A stretch of 48,649 bases of DNA from Flammeovirgaceae bacterium UBA2371 (GCA_002345965.1 DDTF01000048.1:1-48649), one strand, 5' to 3'. Shown: positions 17,401 to 25,741, counted from the first letter of the stretch. Notes: generated from the letters alone by a model not told the origin. Made by a program: numbers and translations.

Positions 17401-17856
17401 CATTACATGAGTTGCATGTCTATTAAATCCAGAGGGGCTATCCATTTGTGCAACACGGCCATTGTATTCAATATGATCATTTCTAACCTTTCCCTCATCC
17501 CATATTGCCACCTGTATTCCTTGTCCCTCCAGGTTTAAACCCAGGTTACCTCCATTCCGGAGTTGATCTACACTTAATGATGTGGCAACTCCTGCATTAT
17601 CCGACTTAATATAGATGGGTACCCCAGATTCCGAAACATCAACCAGCGCCATAATAGTCCCATCACTACGATAAGCAACGCGACCAATCCTGTTTTTCTT
17701 TAAGTATTGTTCTATTCTTATATTGGCTTCCAGCTGTTGTGCTTGATAGGCACTATCTACTCTCAATAAATTGCGAGCTGCATTTTGACCCAATGATTCT
17801 GTCGAAACCATTAAGCCAGCGATGAATACCATATATTTTATTACTAGACGGGGCAT
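14422..17856 (-). CDS. Secreted subtilisin-like (S8) peptidase, tandem paralogue, T9SS cargo
   Basis: Same architecture as the neighbouring protease: signal peptide ending near SLGQ, subtilase domain with Asp120 (IWDEGK), His150 (HATHVMGT), Asn260 (SAGNDNS) and Ser353 (GTSMSAP), a region starting with YWIGNTGNWDN, a PKD domain with WRWNFGD, and a sorting domain (VYPNPVDH to RRIVVR). The frame can also open at a TTG at 17877 that overlaps the lipoprotein stop. I prefer the ATG at 17856 (1144 aa), which gives a conventional signal peptide and lies 17 nt after that stop. Both copies have a Cys pair (PDCDPFDC here) in the loop after the oxyanion Asn. The pair most likely arose by tandem duplication and then diverged considerably. 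Confidence 0.92.
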   Translation of the reverse strand: MPRLVIKYMVFIAGLMVSTESLGQNAARNLLRVDSAYQAQQLEANIRIEQYLKKNRIGRVAYRSDGTIMALVDVSESGVPIYIKSDNAGVATSLSVDQLRNGGNLGLNLEGQGIQVAIWDEGKVRNDHIEYNGRVAQMDSPSGFNRHATHVMGTILGAGINSNAKGMAPKATALAYDFFSDVSEMTSQAKPDQTSIILSNHSYGTLSGWDKNGSVWTWYGDASISSTRDWKFGFYNSTSGLYDEIAYNAPYYLIVKSAGNDNSDTGDGSKPPDCDPFDCIPTNGVAKNILTVGAVKKLTDPYTNPSDVQITSFSSFGPTDDGRIKPDIVAPGQNVFSSTSASASSYEALSGTSMSAPATTGTLVLLQELYKNLHGGNLMKAATLKALVIHTAREAGENDGPDYRFGWGLLDAEAAAKTIIDSDDLNVFVKELSINNGEVYELNLQPKENTKITSTLVWNDPAGQVLAPALNPTTKMLKNDLDLRLVDDGNTMQFPWKLDPSNPAAAATKGDNAIDNIEKLELDNPEPRNYKLRVSHKGTLINGKQDFSLIITYTSLIDSRVSYYWIGNTGNWDNGANWSLSSGGVAANVVPGSDDKVVFDENSFTSDNQIVSLTQPQQCYSLRWFANEQISLSLNSHQLTIKDGLNLLSKNISSITPGVILFEGTIATDAIVNLNDNNLDDLALKFSGLDARWQITGDFKIDQIEVIEGNVTIGEHHIQLNDFIASGILSKTLTLNRTTLSGVSNTLSLDFSNVLLDGEEIQIEVPSLATYNLDVGTNTFDGSIELMGGQITVTGSGVIQSVNGFGVLIIDGNLIWDDIVLNQGTTLNIKEGTTQVITGVFDLQASVANRITIVSPGSSVATIMLEAHNKICLDNLNIENVAVTGEATVNAGTNSKLINSPNWLQASCSSILFPDFDFEFNCEKASVFFKDKSSGPIVSWRWNFGDTNSNQNLATTANPIHFFEGQGQFDVSLEISDGVNNRQYTKKVQLNETILPANKVELSNGRLISFLPANKYQWVLNGELLQDTNLRSIDFTAGQGEYAVLTFDENCNRRSDTFLVTAVNGDYKVEPIEVYPNPVDHSLFIEDGEINFIKLVNYVGQEVNTKPVSTEKGWRLDVSDLPAGIYILKIQSSNNWSARRIVVR

Positions 17857-17873
17857 AGGTATTTTTATCAGCT

Positions 17874-18692
17874 TCAATTGGTGGTAATAACCATCGTACT
17901 ACTAAAATTGTTTGTTGTGTTATTCAAATCAAAAATGGAATAGTTGAGGGTTATTTTTTTTGTTAGCTCATCGTAAACACCCGTGGCCTCTACTTCATAT
18001 TGGCTGGTAAAGCTGAATAATTTTGTGCGAGTAATTGATGCACTGCCTTTTGTGCTAATCTCCAGGTTTTGGGTTAATCTGATGGTGAGTGTGGACTCCG
18101 GATTTTCGCTTCCTACAAATTTTCCCTTTACATTAAATGTTCCGCTGCAAATACCTGCCGAATTCTCCGATCCTGTTCCAGTTGATGTTGTACCTTCGCT
18201 TTGAAATGTAAGTGATCCAATCCAGACGTTGACATTGGATACATTGGCAGCACAATCATCTTCCTTTATTGCAATAACGACTTCTTTTGGAACCGCCACT
18301 TTTACATGGCTTTGATCAATAGACCTAAAGCGGAGATAAATATTTCTGTCTTCAGGCTGAACGACATCATTGTCAATAATCTTGATTCTCACCGAAGCTT
18401 CGGAACTCCCTGCAGGTATAACCAAAGGATTATCTGAAAGAATTACAAAGTCGCTATCTTTCACAACCTCCTGGCCGATTGTTTCATAGGTTACGACAAT
18501 TGGTGTCTCTTGTGAAAGACTTATTTTAATTGGTATGATGACTTCATCCTGAATATCTTCCCTTACTGATAATTTTGATTGGGCATTAAAAAATATTGTA
18601 ATCTCTTCTTTTTTGATTACAGGTTCGGGGTCGCTGCTACATCCCACCGCAAATAACAAAATGACTAACACATTCCTCCAATCCAACTTCAT
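17874..18692 (-). CDS. Lipoprotein with Calx-beta-like domain
   Basis: A 272-aa protein with a lipoprotein signal (LLFAVGC, acylated Cys near residue 18). The region of about residues 30-145 resembles a Calx-beta fold (VREDIQDEVIIPIKISLS, IPAGSSEASVRIKIIDNDVVQPEDRN cut here to its key D-N-D and E-D pattern). The C-terminal half is beta-rich, Ser/Thr/Asn-rich and unrecognised, with two cysteines (near DDCAAN and GICSG). It lies 7 nt after the OmpA-like gene and overlaps or abuts the S8 peptidase gene, so it is probably co-expressed with both and located at the outer membrane. Function unknown; surface attachment or accessory role is inference. Confidence 0.8.
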   Translation of the reverse strand: MKLDWRNVLVILLFAVGCSSDPEPVIKKEEITIFFNAQSKLSVREDIQDEVIIPIKISLSQETPIVVTYETIGQEVVKDSDFVILSDNPLVIPAGSSEASVRIKIIDNDVVQPEDRNIYLRFRSIDQSHVKVAVPKEVVIAIKEDDCAANVSNVNVWIGSLTFQSEGTTSTGTGSENSAGICSGTFNVKGKFVGSENPESTLTIRLTQNLEISTKGSASITRTKLFSFTSQYEVEATGVYDELTKKITLNYSIFDLNNTTNNFSSTMVITTN

Positions 18693-18699
18693 AGACCCT

Positions 18700-20619
18700 T
18701 TAATACTGGATGATCTTAAACTCTATTCTCCTATTTGCCTGCTTATTCTCATCAGAATCATTCGGTTTTATGGGGCTGTCTGCTCCATAACCTTTTTCTG
18801 TAAGGCGTGCCTTATTAATACCCTTTTCAACCAAATAAGAAACCACTGATTGGGCTCTTTTTAGCGATAATTGTTTATTGTACGATGCAGACCCGTCACT
18901 GTCTGTATGCCCCCCAATCTCAACTCGTATGGAGGGCTTGTCTTTCAAAAATCGAATCACCTTATTAAGTTCAGTGAGTGATCTCTCTTTTAACTCGTAT
19001 TTATCAAAATCAAAGAAAATATTGTTAAGCACAGCTGTAGCTCCTGCGTCTGTTTTATCCAACAAAATGTCAATCACCACAGGCTCAGGGTTTAGGTTAT
19101 CTTCATAGTTAAAATTCAAACTTTGAAACAAGTAATCAGGTGCCGTAACATACAACGCATATTCCGATCCAGTGGTGAGCACCATCAAGTATTGTCCTGT
19201 CACAGAATCTGATTCCACCACCGAAATAAGTTCATCATTTTTTAAATCAAACAATTCGACCCTGGATTGAAGCGGCTGACCGGATTTTTTATCTTTCACT
19301 ATCCCCTTCACAAAATTACTTCTGTACGCTATTTGCAATTCCTTAGGAATCGTCATTTCATACAGACGAGCAGAATTTTCGCGCGTACCATCTTCATGAG
19401 AATAATAACCTCTTGTGCCATCTGCTGAAATGAACAATGAAAACTGATCTTCATGATCATTTACGGGAGACCCAAAATTGACAGGCATGTCCCACTTTCC
19501 ATCATTAAGTTCGGTTTTAAAAATATCAAATCCGCCAAACCCAGGCTTTCCATTAGAAGCGTAAAACAATGTTCTCCCGTTTACATGGATAAAGGGGGAG
19601 ATTTCGTCAAACGGTGTATTTATTGGCTGCCCCATATTTTCTGCAGGTGACCACTTTCCATCATCCATTTTTCTGGAAAAAAATATATCTCGTCCGCCAA
19701 CACCATCTCTTCTATCACTTATAAAATAGAGGATTCGTCCATCCGCTGAAAGCGAAGGTTGAGATTCCCAGGCCGAGGAATTTATTTCAGGCCCTATATT
19801 GACAGGCACTGACCATTCATCTCCTACTTTCCTGCTATAAAACAAATCGCAATTGCCATAACCTCTTCGACCTATGCAAGATGTAAAAATCAAAGTCCTT
19901 CCATCTGCAGAAATGGTACAGGTACCTTCATTGAACTTTGAATTAATATTTTTAGAAATCGAAACTGGTATCGTCCACTTCCCATTGGCATCTTTTCTTG
20001 ATACAACCAAATCTTCATCATCATCTGGACCCGGTCCCATTCTTCTTGTAAAGATAAGTTCCTGTTCATCGGCTGTCAAAACAGGAAAATATTGGAGTCC
20101 AAAACGATTTACAGTATCGCCCAATTGCCTGGGCTGAAATTGAGATTGAATTTTTTTATTTCTTAGTCCATACTCAGCATTTCTCTTCCACAATTCAGCC
20201 AGTGCTATTCGTTGCTTATTCATTGTTTCTACAGACAAAAAATGATTGAGGTAATTCAATGATTTTTCATACTCACCCTGACGCAGGTAATTGTCTCCCA
20301 GTTCAAGAAAAAATCCCTTTTGCTTTTTTGGATCCTGAGTCAGTGAAAGCCCTTTTTCAAAGGTCACATTGGCGCGATCAAAATCACGCATTGATTTAAA
20401 GGTTATTCCCAGCCTAAAATAAGCCTCCACGAAATTTCGATCTTTTTCAATGGCCTGCTGTAACAATGCAATCGCCTGACTGTATTGCCCCCGAACACGG
20501 TAATTATCTGCCTGGGTATAGTATTCAATTGCTTTCTTGGACCTGGTACTTAAAGCCCCTTGTGCACTTACAGAAAACCCCAGCAGCACAAAAAACCAAA
20601 CTGTAATTGCTCTTATCAT
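18700..20619 (-). CDS. OmpA-family protein with TPR and PD40 repeats (PorE-like)
   Basis: A 639-aa envelope protein. Seen in order: a signal peptide ending near SAQG (about 20); TPR repeats (about 30-140, for example GQYSQAIALLQQAIEKD); a PD40/WD40-like beta-propeller (about 175-415) with repeated SADG-R-L-F/Y motifs; a carboxypeptidase-regulatory-like beta domain (about 430-515); and a C-terminal OmpA peptidoglycan-binding domain (FFDFDKYEL, GGHTDSDG, NRRIEF). This order matches the T9SS-associated protein PorE of Porphyromonas, but here there is no lipobox Cys. Many Bacteroidota carry several such paralogues, so the T9SS role is inferred from the adjacent T9SS cargo genes. It lies 8 nt after pabC. 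Confidence 0.87.
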   Translation of the reverse strand: MIRAITVWFFVLLGFSVSAQGALSTRSKKAIEYYTQADNYRVRGQYSQAIALLQQAIEKDRNFVEAYFRLGITFKSMRDFDRANVTFEKGLSLTQDPKKQKGFFLELGDNYLRQGEYEKSLNYLNHFLSVETMNKQRIALAELWKRNAEYGLRNKKIQSQFQPRQLGDTVNRFGLQYFPVLTADEQELIFTRRMGPGPDDDEDLVVSRKDANGKWTIPVSISKNINSKFNEGTCTISADGRTLIFTSCIGRRGYGNCDLFYSRKVGDEWSVPVNIGPEINSSAWESQPSLSADGRILYFISDRRDGVGGRDIFFSRKMDDGKWSPAENMGQPINTPFDEISPFIHVNGRTLFYASNGKPGFGGFDIFKTELNDGKWDMPVNFGSPVNDHEDQFSLFISADGTRGYYSHEDGTRENSARLYEMTIPKELQIAYRSNFVKGIVKDKKSGQPLQSRVELFDLKNDELISVVESDSVTGQYLMVLTTGSEYALYVTAPDYLFQSLNFNYEDNLNPEPVVIDILLDKTDAGATAVLNNIFFDFDKYELKERSLTELNKVIRFLKDKPSIRVEIGGHTDSDGSASYNKQLSLKRAQSVVSYLVEKGINKARLTEKGYGADSPIKPNDSDENKQANRRIEFKIIQY

Positions 20620-20627
20620 CTTGAAAG

Positions 20628-21224
20628 CTAAAAAACTATCCTGGATACATCAATTTCCTGACTGTCAAATCCCCGCATGGCATTGACAAGCTTAATCGAT
20701 TCATACTCTTTTACGTCTTTTAAGCCTATTTCTTCTTCTTTTATCAACCCTTTTTCCAAAAGCTCTCTTCTTTTCACCCCTTTCAACAATGGGTTTAACG
20801 GAGTATACCATTGGTTGTTCTTCTTAAACAGCACGTTTGCAAATGATGTATCTCTTACCAAACCCTCTTTTACAATAAGCACATCATCACATGCCCCTTT
20901 TTGCTTAAACAATAGCGTTATGTCATTCCGATCGGCAAACTTAAAAGAGTACTCAATAGAATTGTTTTCAATAATTTTAATCGAATTAATTATTGAATAA
21001 GCATAAGGGATAAATTCCACGTTTGATTCATTTGCGCTGTACTCTATTCTGCACTTGTACAAGCCCTTTTCTGGAATGGTGTGTTTCAATAGTAACTCTT
21101 TCAATGACCAACGAAGTATTTCACTATATAAGCTTTTGATGGAATAGCGCATTCTTTCCTCATGAAGCTTGAGGTTATAAAGCTCACCATCCAGCAATTT
21201 TATCGATTCAATTAATGGGAACAT
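20628..21224 (-). CDS. pabC: Aminotransferase class IV, probable 4-amino-4-deoxychorismate lyase
   Basis: A PLP enzyme of fold type IV that would release 4-aminobenzoate and pyruvate from aminodeoxychorismate for folate synthesis. The likely PLP lysine is Lys95 in FKFADRND, and DTSFANVLF is the usual cofactor-phosphate segment. At 198 aa it is short compared with E. coli PabC (269 aa), but short forms are known in Bacteroidota. Its start overlaps pabB by 17 nt, so translation is probably coupled. The pabB neighbour makes a lyase more likely than a branched-chain aminotransferase. Confidence 0.87.
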   Translation of the reverse strand: MFPLIESIKLLDGELYNLKLHEERMRYSIKSLYSEILRWSLKELLLKHTIPEKGLYKCRIEYSANESNVEFIPYAYSIINSIKIIENNSIEYSFKFADRNDITLLFKQKGACDDVLIVKEGLVRDTSFANVLFKKNNQWYTPLNPLLKGVKRRELLEKGLIKEEEIGLKDVKEYESIKLVNAMRGFDSQEIDVSRIVF

Positions 21225-22179
21225 AAATTTTTTTGATCACCTCTTCGTACTCTTCCTGGCATTTGCTTCGCGAAGTAATGCCTCCACCGCTTCGGTAATA
21301 ATATCCATCGTCCTTCTTTTCAATGTATCTGATCATTACTCCAGTGTCCAACTCCTTGCCATCAAAAACCCCGCAAACACCAGTATAAAACCCTCTCGGT
21401 TCACCTTCTGTTTTACTTATCAACTCCACGGTTTTTGTTTTTGGCGCTCCACTTACAGAGCCTGCTGGCAATAATTGAATGATCACATCACCAATTTTTT
21501 CACGATAGTTATCTGGTAGCGTTCCTTCAATTTCTGAACTTGCCTGCAACAAAGATCCTCGGACACTCTCTATCTTTTCAATGTATCTGAATTTATTTAC
21601 ATTGACATTAGAAGCCACCCTACTGAGGTCACTACGAATTAGATCTACAATGGTGACATGCTCAGCCATTTCTTTATCATTCCCCTGAAGTAACTTATCA
21701 GCATCTTTGAGGGAAGCATCAATTGTACCCTTCATAGGGTAGGCATAAATTTTGCCACCCCTAATTTGAACAAAAGGTTCCGGTGAGAATACTACAAACT
21801 CTTCCTTATAATACATTTTGTATTTTGCCCTGCTGGCATAAAATACATCCAGGAGCGAGTGCGATAGTACAATTGGATGTTTGACAGTGAGATTTACCAA
21901 AAAAGAATTACCACCTTGTATGGCTTCTACTACTGATTTAAATTTTACTTTATAAGAGTCTTCAAATTTGGACTGAATCTCTAAGTTAATATTTTGTTTT
22001 TGCCGATTAGAATTGTTGGCGTTGGTTACCCCGTTGAAATCAAATAAAAGCTCGCAATCATTAATCTCACTCAATGGATATACATGTGGGTTCTTCAATT
22101 CGAAGTCAACAAAAAACAGAAAAGGGATGCCAGATTTACCGAACTGATTAAGTGTACCCACAAACTCTTGACTATCCAT
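21208..22179 (-). CDS. pabB: Aminodeoxychorismate synthase component I
   Basis: PabB turns chorismate and ammonia into aminodeoxychorismate, the precursor of 4-aminobenzoate. The 323-aa protein has the chorismate-binding core with YPMKGTID, LLPAGSVSGAPKTKT, GFYTGVCGVFDG and YRSGGGITS. It is shorter than E. coli PabB (453 aa) because the N-terminal region is reduced, which is usual in this phylum. The glutaminase subunit PabA is not in the window. pabC overlaps its 3' end, and queE lies 21 nt upstream. Confidence 0.92.
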   Translation of the reverse strand: MDSQEFVGTLNQFGKSGIPFLFFVDFELKNPHVYPLSEINDCELLFDFNGVTNANNSNRQKQNINLEIQSKFEDSYKVKFKSVVEAIQGGNSFLVNLTVKHPIVLSHSLLDVFYASRAKYKMYYKEEFVVFSPEPFVQIRGGKIYAYPMKGTIDASLKDADKLLQGNDKEMAEHVTIVDLIRSDLSRVASNVNVNKFRYIEKIESVRGSLLQASSEIEGTLPDNYREKIGDVIIQLLPAGSVSGAPKTKTVELISKTEGEPRGFYTGVCGVFDGKELDTGVMIRYIEKKDDGYYYRSGGGITSRSKCQEEYEEVIKKIYVPIN

Positions 22180-22200
22180 CCACCTAAGTACGTTTCGTTT

Positions 22201-22824
22201 TTATGGGATATCCATGTACTTATGCGTCTGGAGGGATATCTTCCAATCAGGATTAGCTTTTACAAAATCAATGATCAGGGGCAGCATTTCTTTTTCTTTA
22301 CTCCATTCTGGCTGCAAATAAAGCACACAATGACCTCCAACTTTTTTCGAATGAGCCCGCGCCCAATCCAGATCACTTTTGTTGTAGACAATAATTTTTA
22401 ATTCATCAGCCAGAGGATATGCGGAAGAGACTGGCTCCTTAAACTTTTTAGGAGATAGACAAACCCAATCCCAGGCACCTGTTATCTCGTGTGCGCCAGA
22501 TGTTTCAATGTGTGTGCGCAGTCCGGCCTTTTGCAGTTCCGTGGTAAGCACAGTAAGGTCGTAGAGCGCAGGTTCTCCGCCTGTCACCACTACTATTTTT
22601 GAGCCGCTTTCTATCGCTTTGTTTGCAATCTCGCTTACCGAAAGTATAGGATGTGCAGAAGCATCCCACGATTCTTTTACATCACACCAAACACAACCTA
22701 CATCGCATCCACCTAACCGTATAAAGTAGGCAGCATGTCCCTGATAGGCACCTTCTCCCTGAATTGTATAAAAATCTTCCATGACAGGAAGATGATGGGG
22801 TGGTTTTTTATTGGTAGCTATCAC
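22201..22824 (-). CDS. queE: 7-carboxy-7-deazaguanine synthase
   Basis: QueE is a radical SAM enzyme that contracts 6-carboxytetrahydropterin to 7-carboxy-7-deazaguanine on the queuosine route. The 207-aa protein has the N-terminal FYTIQGEGAYQGHAAYFIRL signature, the cluster motif Cys-X3-Cys-X2-Cys (CDVGCVWC), VVVTGGEPALYD and a C-terminal LQTHKYMDIP. It directly uses the product of QueD, encoded 12 kb away. It starts 5 nt after folD and precedes pabB, within a run of closely packed minus-strand genes. Confidence 0.94.
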   Translation of the reverse strand: MIATNKKPPHHLPVMEDFYTIQGEGAYQGHAAYFIRLGGCDVGCVWCDVKESWDASAHPILSVSEIANKAIESGSKIVVVTGGEPALYDLTVLTTELQKAGLRTHIETSGAHEITGAWDWVCLSPKKFKEPVSSAYPLADELKIIVYNKSDLDWARAHSKKVGGHCVLYLQPEWSKEKEMLPLIIDFVKANPDWKISLQTHKYMDIP

Positions 22825-22829
22825 GCTGA

Positions 22830-23717
22830 TTAGAGGGTGCGCTTCTCTGATGCTTTCAATGTATTCATCAGCAAAGAAACAATTGTCATAGGGCCAACAC
22901 CGCCAGGAACGGGGGTGATCAAAGAAGCCTTTGGCGCTACGGACTCAAAGTCAACGTCACCTTTTAAAACAAAACCTTTAGGTTTGGAGGGATCATCTAC
23001 CCTTGAAGTACCAATGTCAATTACCACAACGCCTTCTTTCACCATATCGCCAGTAATGAGCCCTGGCTTTCCAACGGCCACAAGAAGGATGTCTGCTTTC
23101 CTGGTGTGAGCAGCCAGATTCTCGGTGTATTTATGACAAATAGTTACAGTAGCCCGTCCTTGCTCGGCCAACATCATACTAAGCGGGGCTCCCACTAATC
23201 TACTTGCTCCTACCACTACACAATGCTTTCCCTTGGTTTCGACATCGTATCTTCTAAGAAGCTCCATAACACCAAACGGAGTAGCGGGAAAAATATGAGG
23301 ATCTGCTGAAGTAATGCTTCCAAAATTTTCATTGGTAAATCCATCCACATCCTTTTCGGGCAGTATCTTTTCAGTCACTTTTTCAACAGAAATACGGGCA
23401 GGTAAAGGAAGTTGCACGATAAAGCCATCAATATCTTCATCGTTGTTGATTTGGTCGATGTGTTTCAACAAGCGCTCTTCTGAAATGGTGTCGGCAAAGC
23501 GAAGCAGAGAATAGTGAAATCCCACTTCTTTGCAAGCTTTTACTTTTCCGTCTACGTAGGTCGTACTGGCACCATCATCACCAACCAGAATAATTGCCAG
23601 ATGTGGAAGTTTTTTGTTTTGTTTTTTTAATTCGCTTACACGGTCTGCAATCTCCTTCTTAATATCAGAAGCCACCTTGCGGCCATCAATAAGTGTAAAT
23701 TTATTTGTGTCTACCAT
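22830..23717 (-). CDS. folD: Bifunctional methylenetetrahydrofolate dehydrogenase / methenyltetrahydrofolate cyclohydrolase
   Basis: FolD interconverts 5,10-methylene-, methenyl- and 10-formyl-tetrahydrofolate, supplying one-carbon units for purines and initiator tRNA. The 295-aa protein shows the catalytic pair Tyr54 and Lys58 (STTYVDGK), FIVQLPLP, the NADP-binding stretch VVVGASRLVGAPLSMML and the PGGVGPMTI signature. It is the first gene of an apparently continuous eight-gene minus-strand run that ends with the T9SS proteases, with 82 nt separating it from lepA upstream. No promoter box of the TAnnTTTG type was found before it. Confidence 0.95.
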   Translation of the reverse strand: MVDTNKFTLIDGRKVASDIKKEIADRVSELKKQNKKLPHLAIILVGDDGASTTYVDGKVKACKEVGFHYSLLRFADTISEERLLKHIDQINNDEDIDGFIVQLPLPARISVEKVTEKILPEKDVDGFTNENFGSITSADPHIFPATPFGVMELLRRYDVETKGKHCVVVGASRLVGAPLSMMLAEQGRATVTICHKYTENLAAHTRKADILLVAVGKPGLITGDMVKEGVVVIDIGTSRVDDPSKPKGFVLKGDVDFESVAPKASLITPVPGGVGPMTIVSLLMNTLKASEKRTL

Positions 23718-23799
23718 GAGCTAAAATTTAAAAAAACACCTGGGTAAATATTTATTAATCTAACAAACTTTAAGTCGTTCGTCAAAATATATTGCTCAC

Positions 23800-25593
23800 C
23801 TAATCAATTTTCAACACAGCCATAAAAGCTTCCTGCGGTATCTCCACGTTCCCTATCTGGCGCATTCTCTTTTTACCTTTTTTCTGCTTTTCCAACAACT
23901 TGCGCTTTCGTGATATATCACCACCATAACATTTCGCCAACACGTTTTTGCGTATGGCACTCACTGTCTCTCTCGCCACGATTTTCTGGCCAATCGATGC
24001 CTGGATAGCAATCTCAAACATCTGGCGAGGAATTAACTCCTTTAATTTCTCACAGAGTTTTTTACCCCATTGATAAGATTTGTTGCGATGTACTATTGCA
24101 GACAAAGCATCCACTTTATCACCATTCAGCATGACATCCAGCTTCACCATATCTGATTCCCGAAATCCAATCAGGTGATAATCCAATGAGGCATACCCTT
24201 TCGAAATGGTTTTCAGCTTATCGAAGAAGTCAAATACAATTTCCGATAATGGCATTTCGAACGAGAGCTCAACACGATCCGATGACAAATACACCTGGTT
24301 CTTCACCTGCCCTCTTTTGTCGATACACAATTCCATGATTGGACCAATGTAGTCTGCCTTAGTTATAATTTGCGCCATGATGTATGGCTCTTCTATGTAA
24401 TCAAGACGTGTGGGATCAGGCATCTCGGAAGGCGCATTGATATTGATCTCTTTTCCACTTGTCAACTTTGCTTTGAACTGAACAGATGGAACAGTAGTAA
24501 TCACGGTCATTCCAAATTCACGCTCTAACCTCTCTTGAATGATTTCAAGGTGCAGCATGCCAAGGAATCCGCATCTAAATCCAAATCCAAGTGCCGCTGA
24601 GGTTTCCGGCTCCCACACCAATGACGCATCATTGAGTTGAAGTTTTTCCATGGAGGCTCTCAGTTCTTCAAATTCACTGGTCTCTACAGGATAAATACCC
24701 GCAAACACCATCGGTTTCACATTTTCAAAACCTTTGATAGATTCGCCTGGTCTGTGGGCATGAGTAATGGTATCTCCCACCTTTACTTCTTTCGCTTCTT
24801 TAATTCCTGATATCAGATAACCTACGTTGCCGGCACTTATTTCTTTTTTTGGCTGCTTTAGCAGTTTAAGCACACCAATTTCATCCGCATTATAAGTCCG
24901 TGCGGTATTCACAAATTTGATAAGGTCCTTCTGCTTCATGGTGCCATTAAACACCCTGTAATAAACTTCTACACCGCGAAATGAATTGAACACCGAATCA
25001 AAGATCATGGCTTGCAACGGAGCAGCTGGATCTCCTTTTGGGGGAGGTACTCTTTTTACGATGGCTTCCAGGATTTCCGTAATTCCTACACCTTGTTTGG
25101 CACTTGCATGTAGCACCGTGCTGGGGTCGCAGCCAATTAATTCTACAATTTCATCAGTTACCTCCTCAGGGCGTGCAGCCGGAAGATCTATTTTGTTAAG
25201 CACAGGAATGATCTCCAAATTATGCTCAAGGGCGAGATAAAGATTGGAAATGGTTTGTGCTTCTATACCCTGAGCCGCATCCACAATCAGCAATGCTCCC
25301 TCACAAGCGGCAATGGAGCGAGAGACTTCATACGAGAAATCTACGTGACCCGGTGTGTCAATAAGGTTAAGGATGTAATCCTTGCCATCCAGCGTATAGC
25401 TCATTTGAATGGCATGAGATTTTATGGTGATCCCTTTTTCACGCTCCAGATCCATGCTATCCAGCACCTGTGCTTGCATTTCTCGCTGGGTAAGCGTGCC
25501 TGTAGCTTCCAAAAGTCGGTCAGCCAGGGTGCTTTTGCCATGGTCAATATGTGCTATTATGCAGAAATTACGAATTTGGTCCATTCCCGTCAT
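23800..25593 (-). CDS. lepA: Elongation factor 4 (LepA)
   Basis: LepA is a ribosome-dependent GTPase that back-translocates or aids ribosome assembly. The 597-aa product has G1 AHIDHGKST, G3 DTPGHVDF, G4 NKIDLPAA, the EF-G-like domains II and V and the LepA-specific C-terminal domain (AKCYGGDISRKRKLLEKQK, key lysines and arginines). Two ATGs are possible, 25593 and 25584; the second (MDQIRNF) is closer to the usual family start. A strong -7 box lies 79 nt upstream, leaving an unusually long leader. Confidence 0.96.
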   Translation of the reverse strand: MTGMDQIRNFCIIAHIDHGKSTLADRLLEATGTLTQREMQAQVLDSMDLEREKGITIKSHAIQMSYTLDGKDYILNLIDTPGHVDFSYEVSRSIAACEGALLIVDAAQGIEAQTISNLYLALEHNLEIIPVLNKIDLPAARPEEVTDEIVELIGCDPSTVLHASAKQGVGITEILEAIVKRVPPPKGDPAAPLQAMIFDSVFNSFRGVEVYYRVFNGTMKQKDLIKFVNTARTYNADEIGVLKLLKQPKKEISAGNVGYLISGIKEAKEVKVGDTITHAHRPGESIKGFENVKPMVFAGIYPVETSEFEELRASMEKLQLNDASLVWEPETSAALGFGFRCGFLGMLHLEIIQERLEREFGMTVITTVPSVQFKAKLTSGKEININAPSEMPDPTRLDYIEEPYIMAQIITKADYIGPIMELCIDKRGQVKNQVYLSSDRVELSFEMPLSEIVFDFFDKLKTISKGYASLDYHLIGFRESDMVKLDVMLNGDKVDALSAIVHRNKSYQWGKKLCEKLKELIPRQMFEIAIQASIGQKIVARETVSAIRKNVLAKCYGGDISRKRKLLEKQKKGKKRMRQIGNVEIPQEAFMAVLKID

Positions 25594-25672
25594 TCAGTGC
25601 TTTGTTTAAAACCCACCAAGGCGCAAATAACAGGCCTCACTGCAGGCAGTCTGCTTTTGGCAGAACAGGCGG

Positions 25673-25680
25673 CAAAGGTA
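25673..25680 (-). promoter_or_regulatory. lepA promoter -7 box
   Basis: Minus-strand TACCTTTG followed by CCGCC is an exact TAnnTTTG match with CTTC in place of the -33 TTTG. Transcription from here would give a leader of about 75 nt that contains the hairpin TCTGC-CAAAA-GCAGA (25650-25664). The rest of the 25594-25741 gap has no gene. Confidence 0.5.
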
Positions 25681-25741
25681 GATATTTTACCTGCTATCGG
25701 GAAGCGGGATTTTTGGATATTTTGGACAGGTGGGTATTCGG

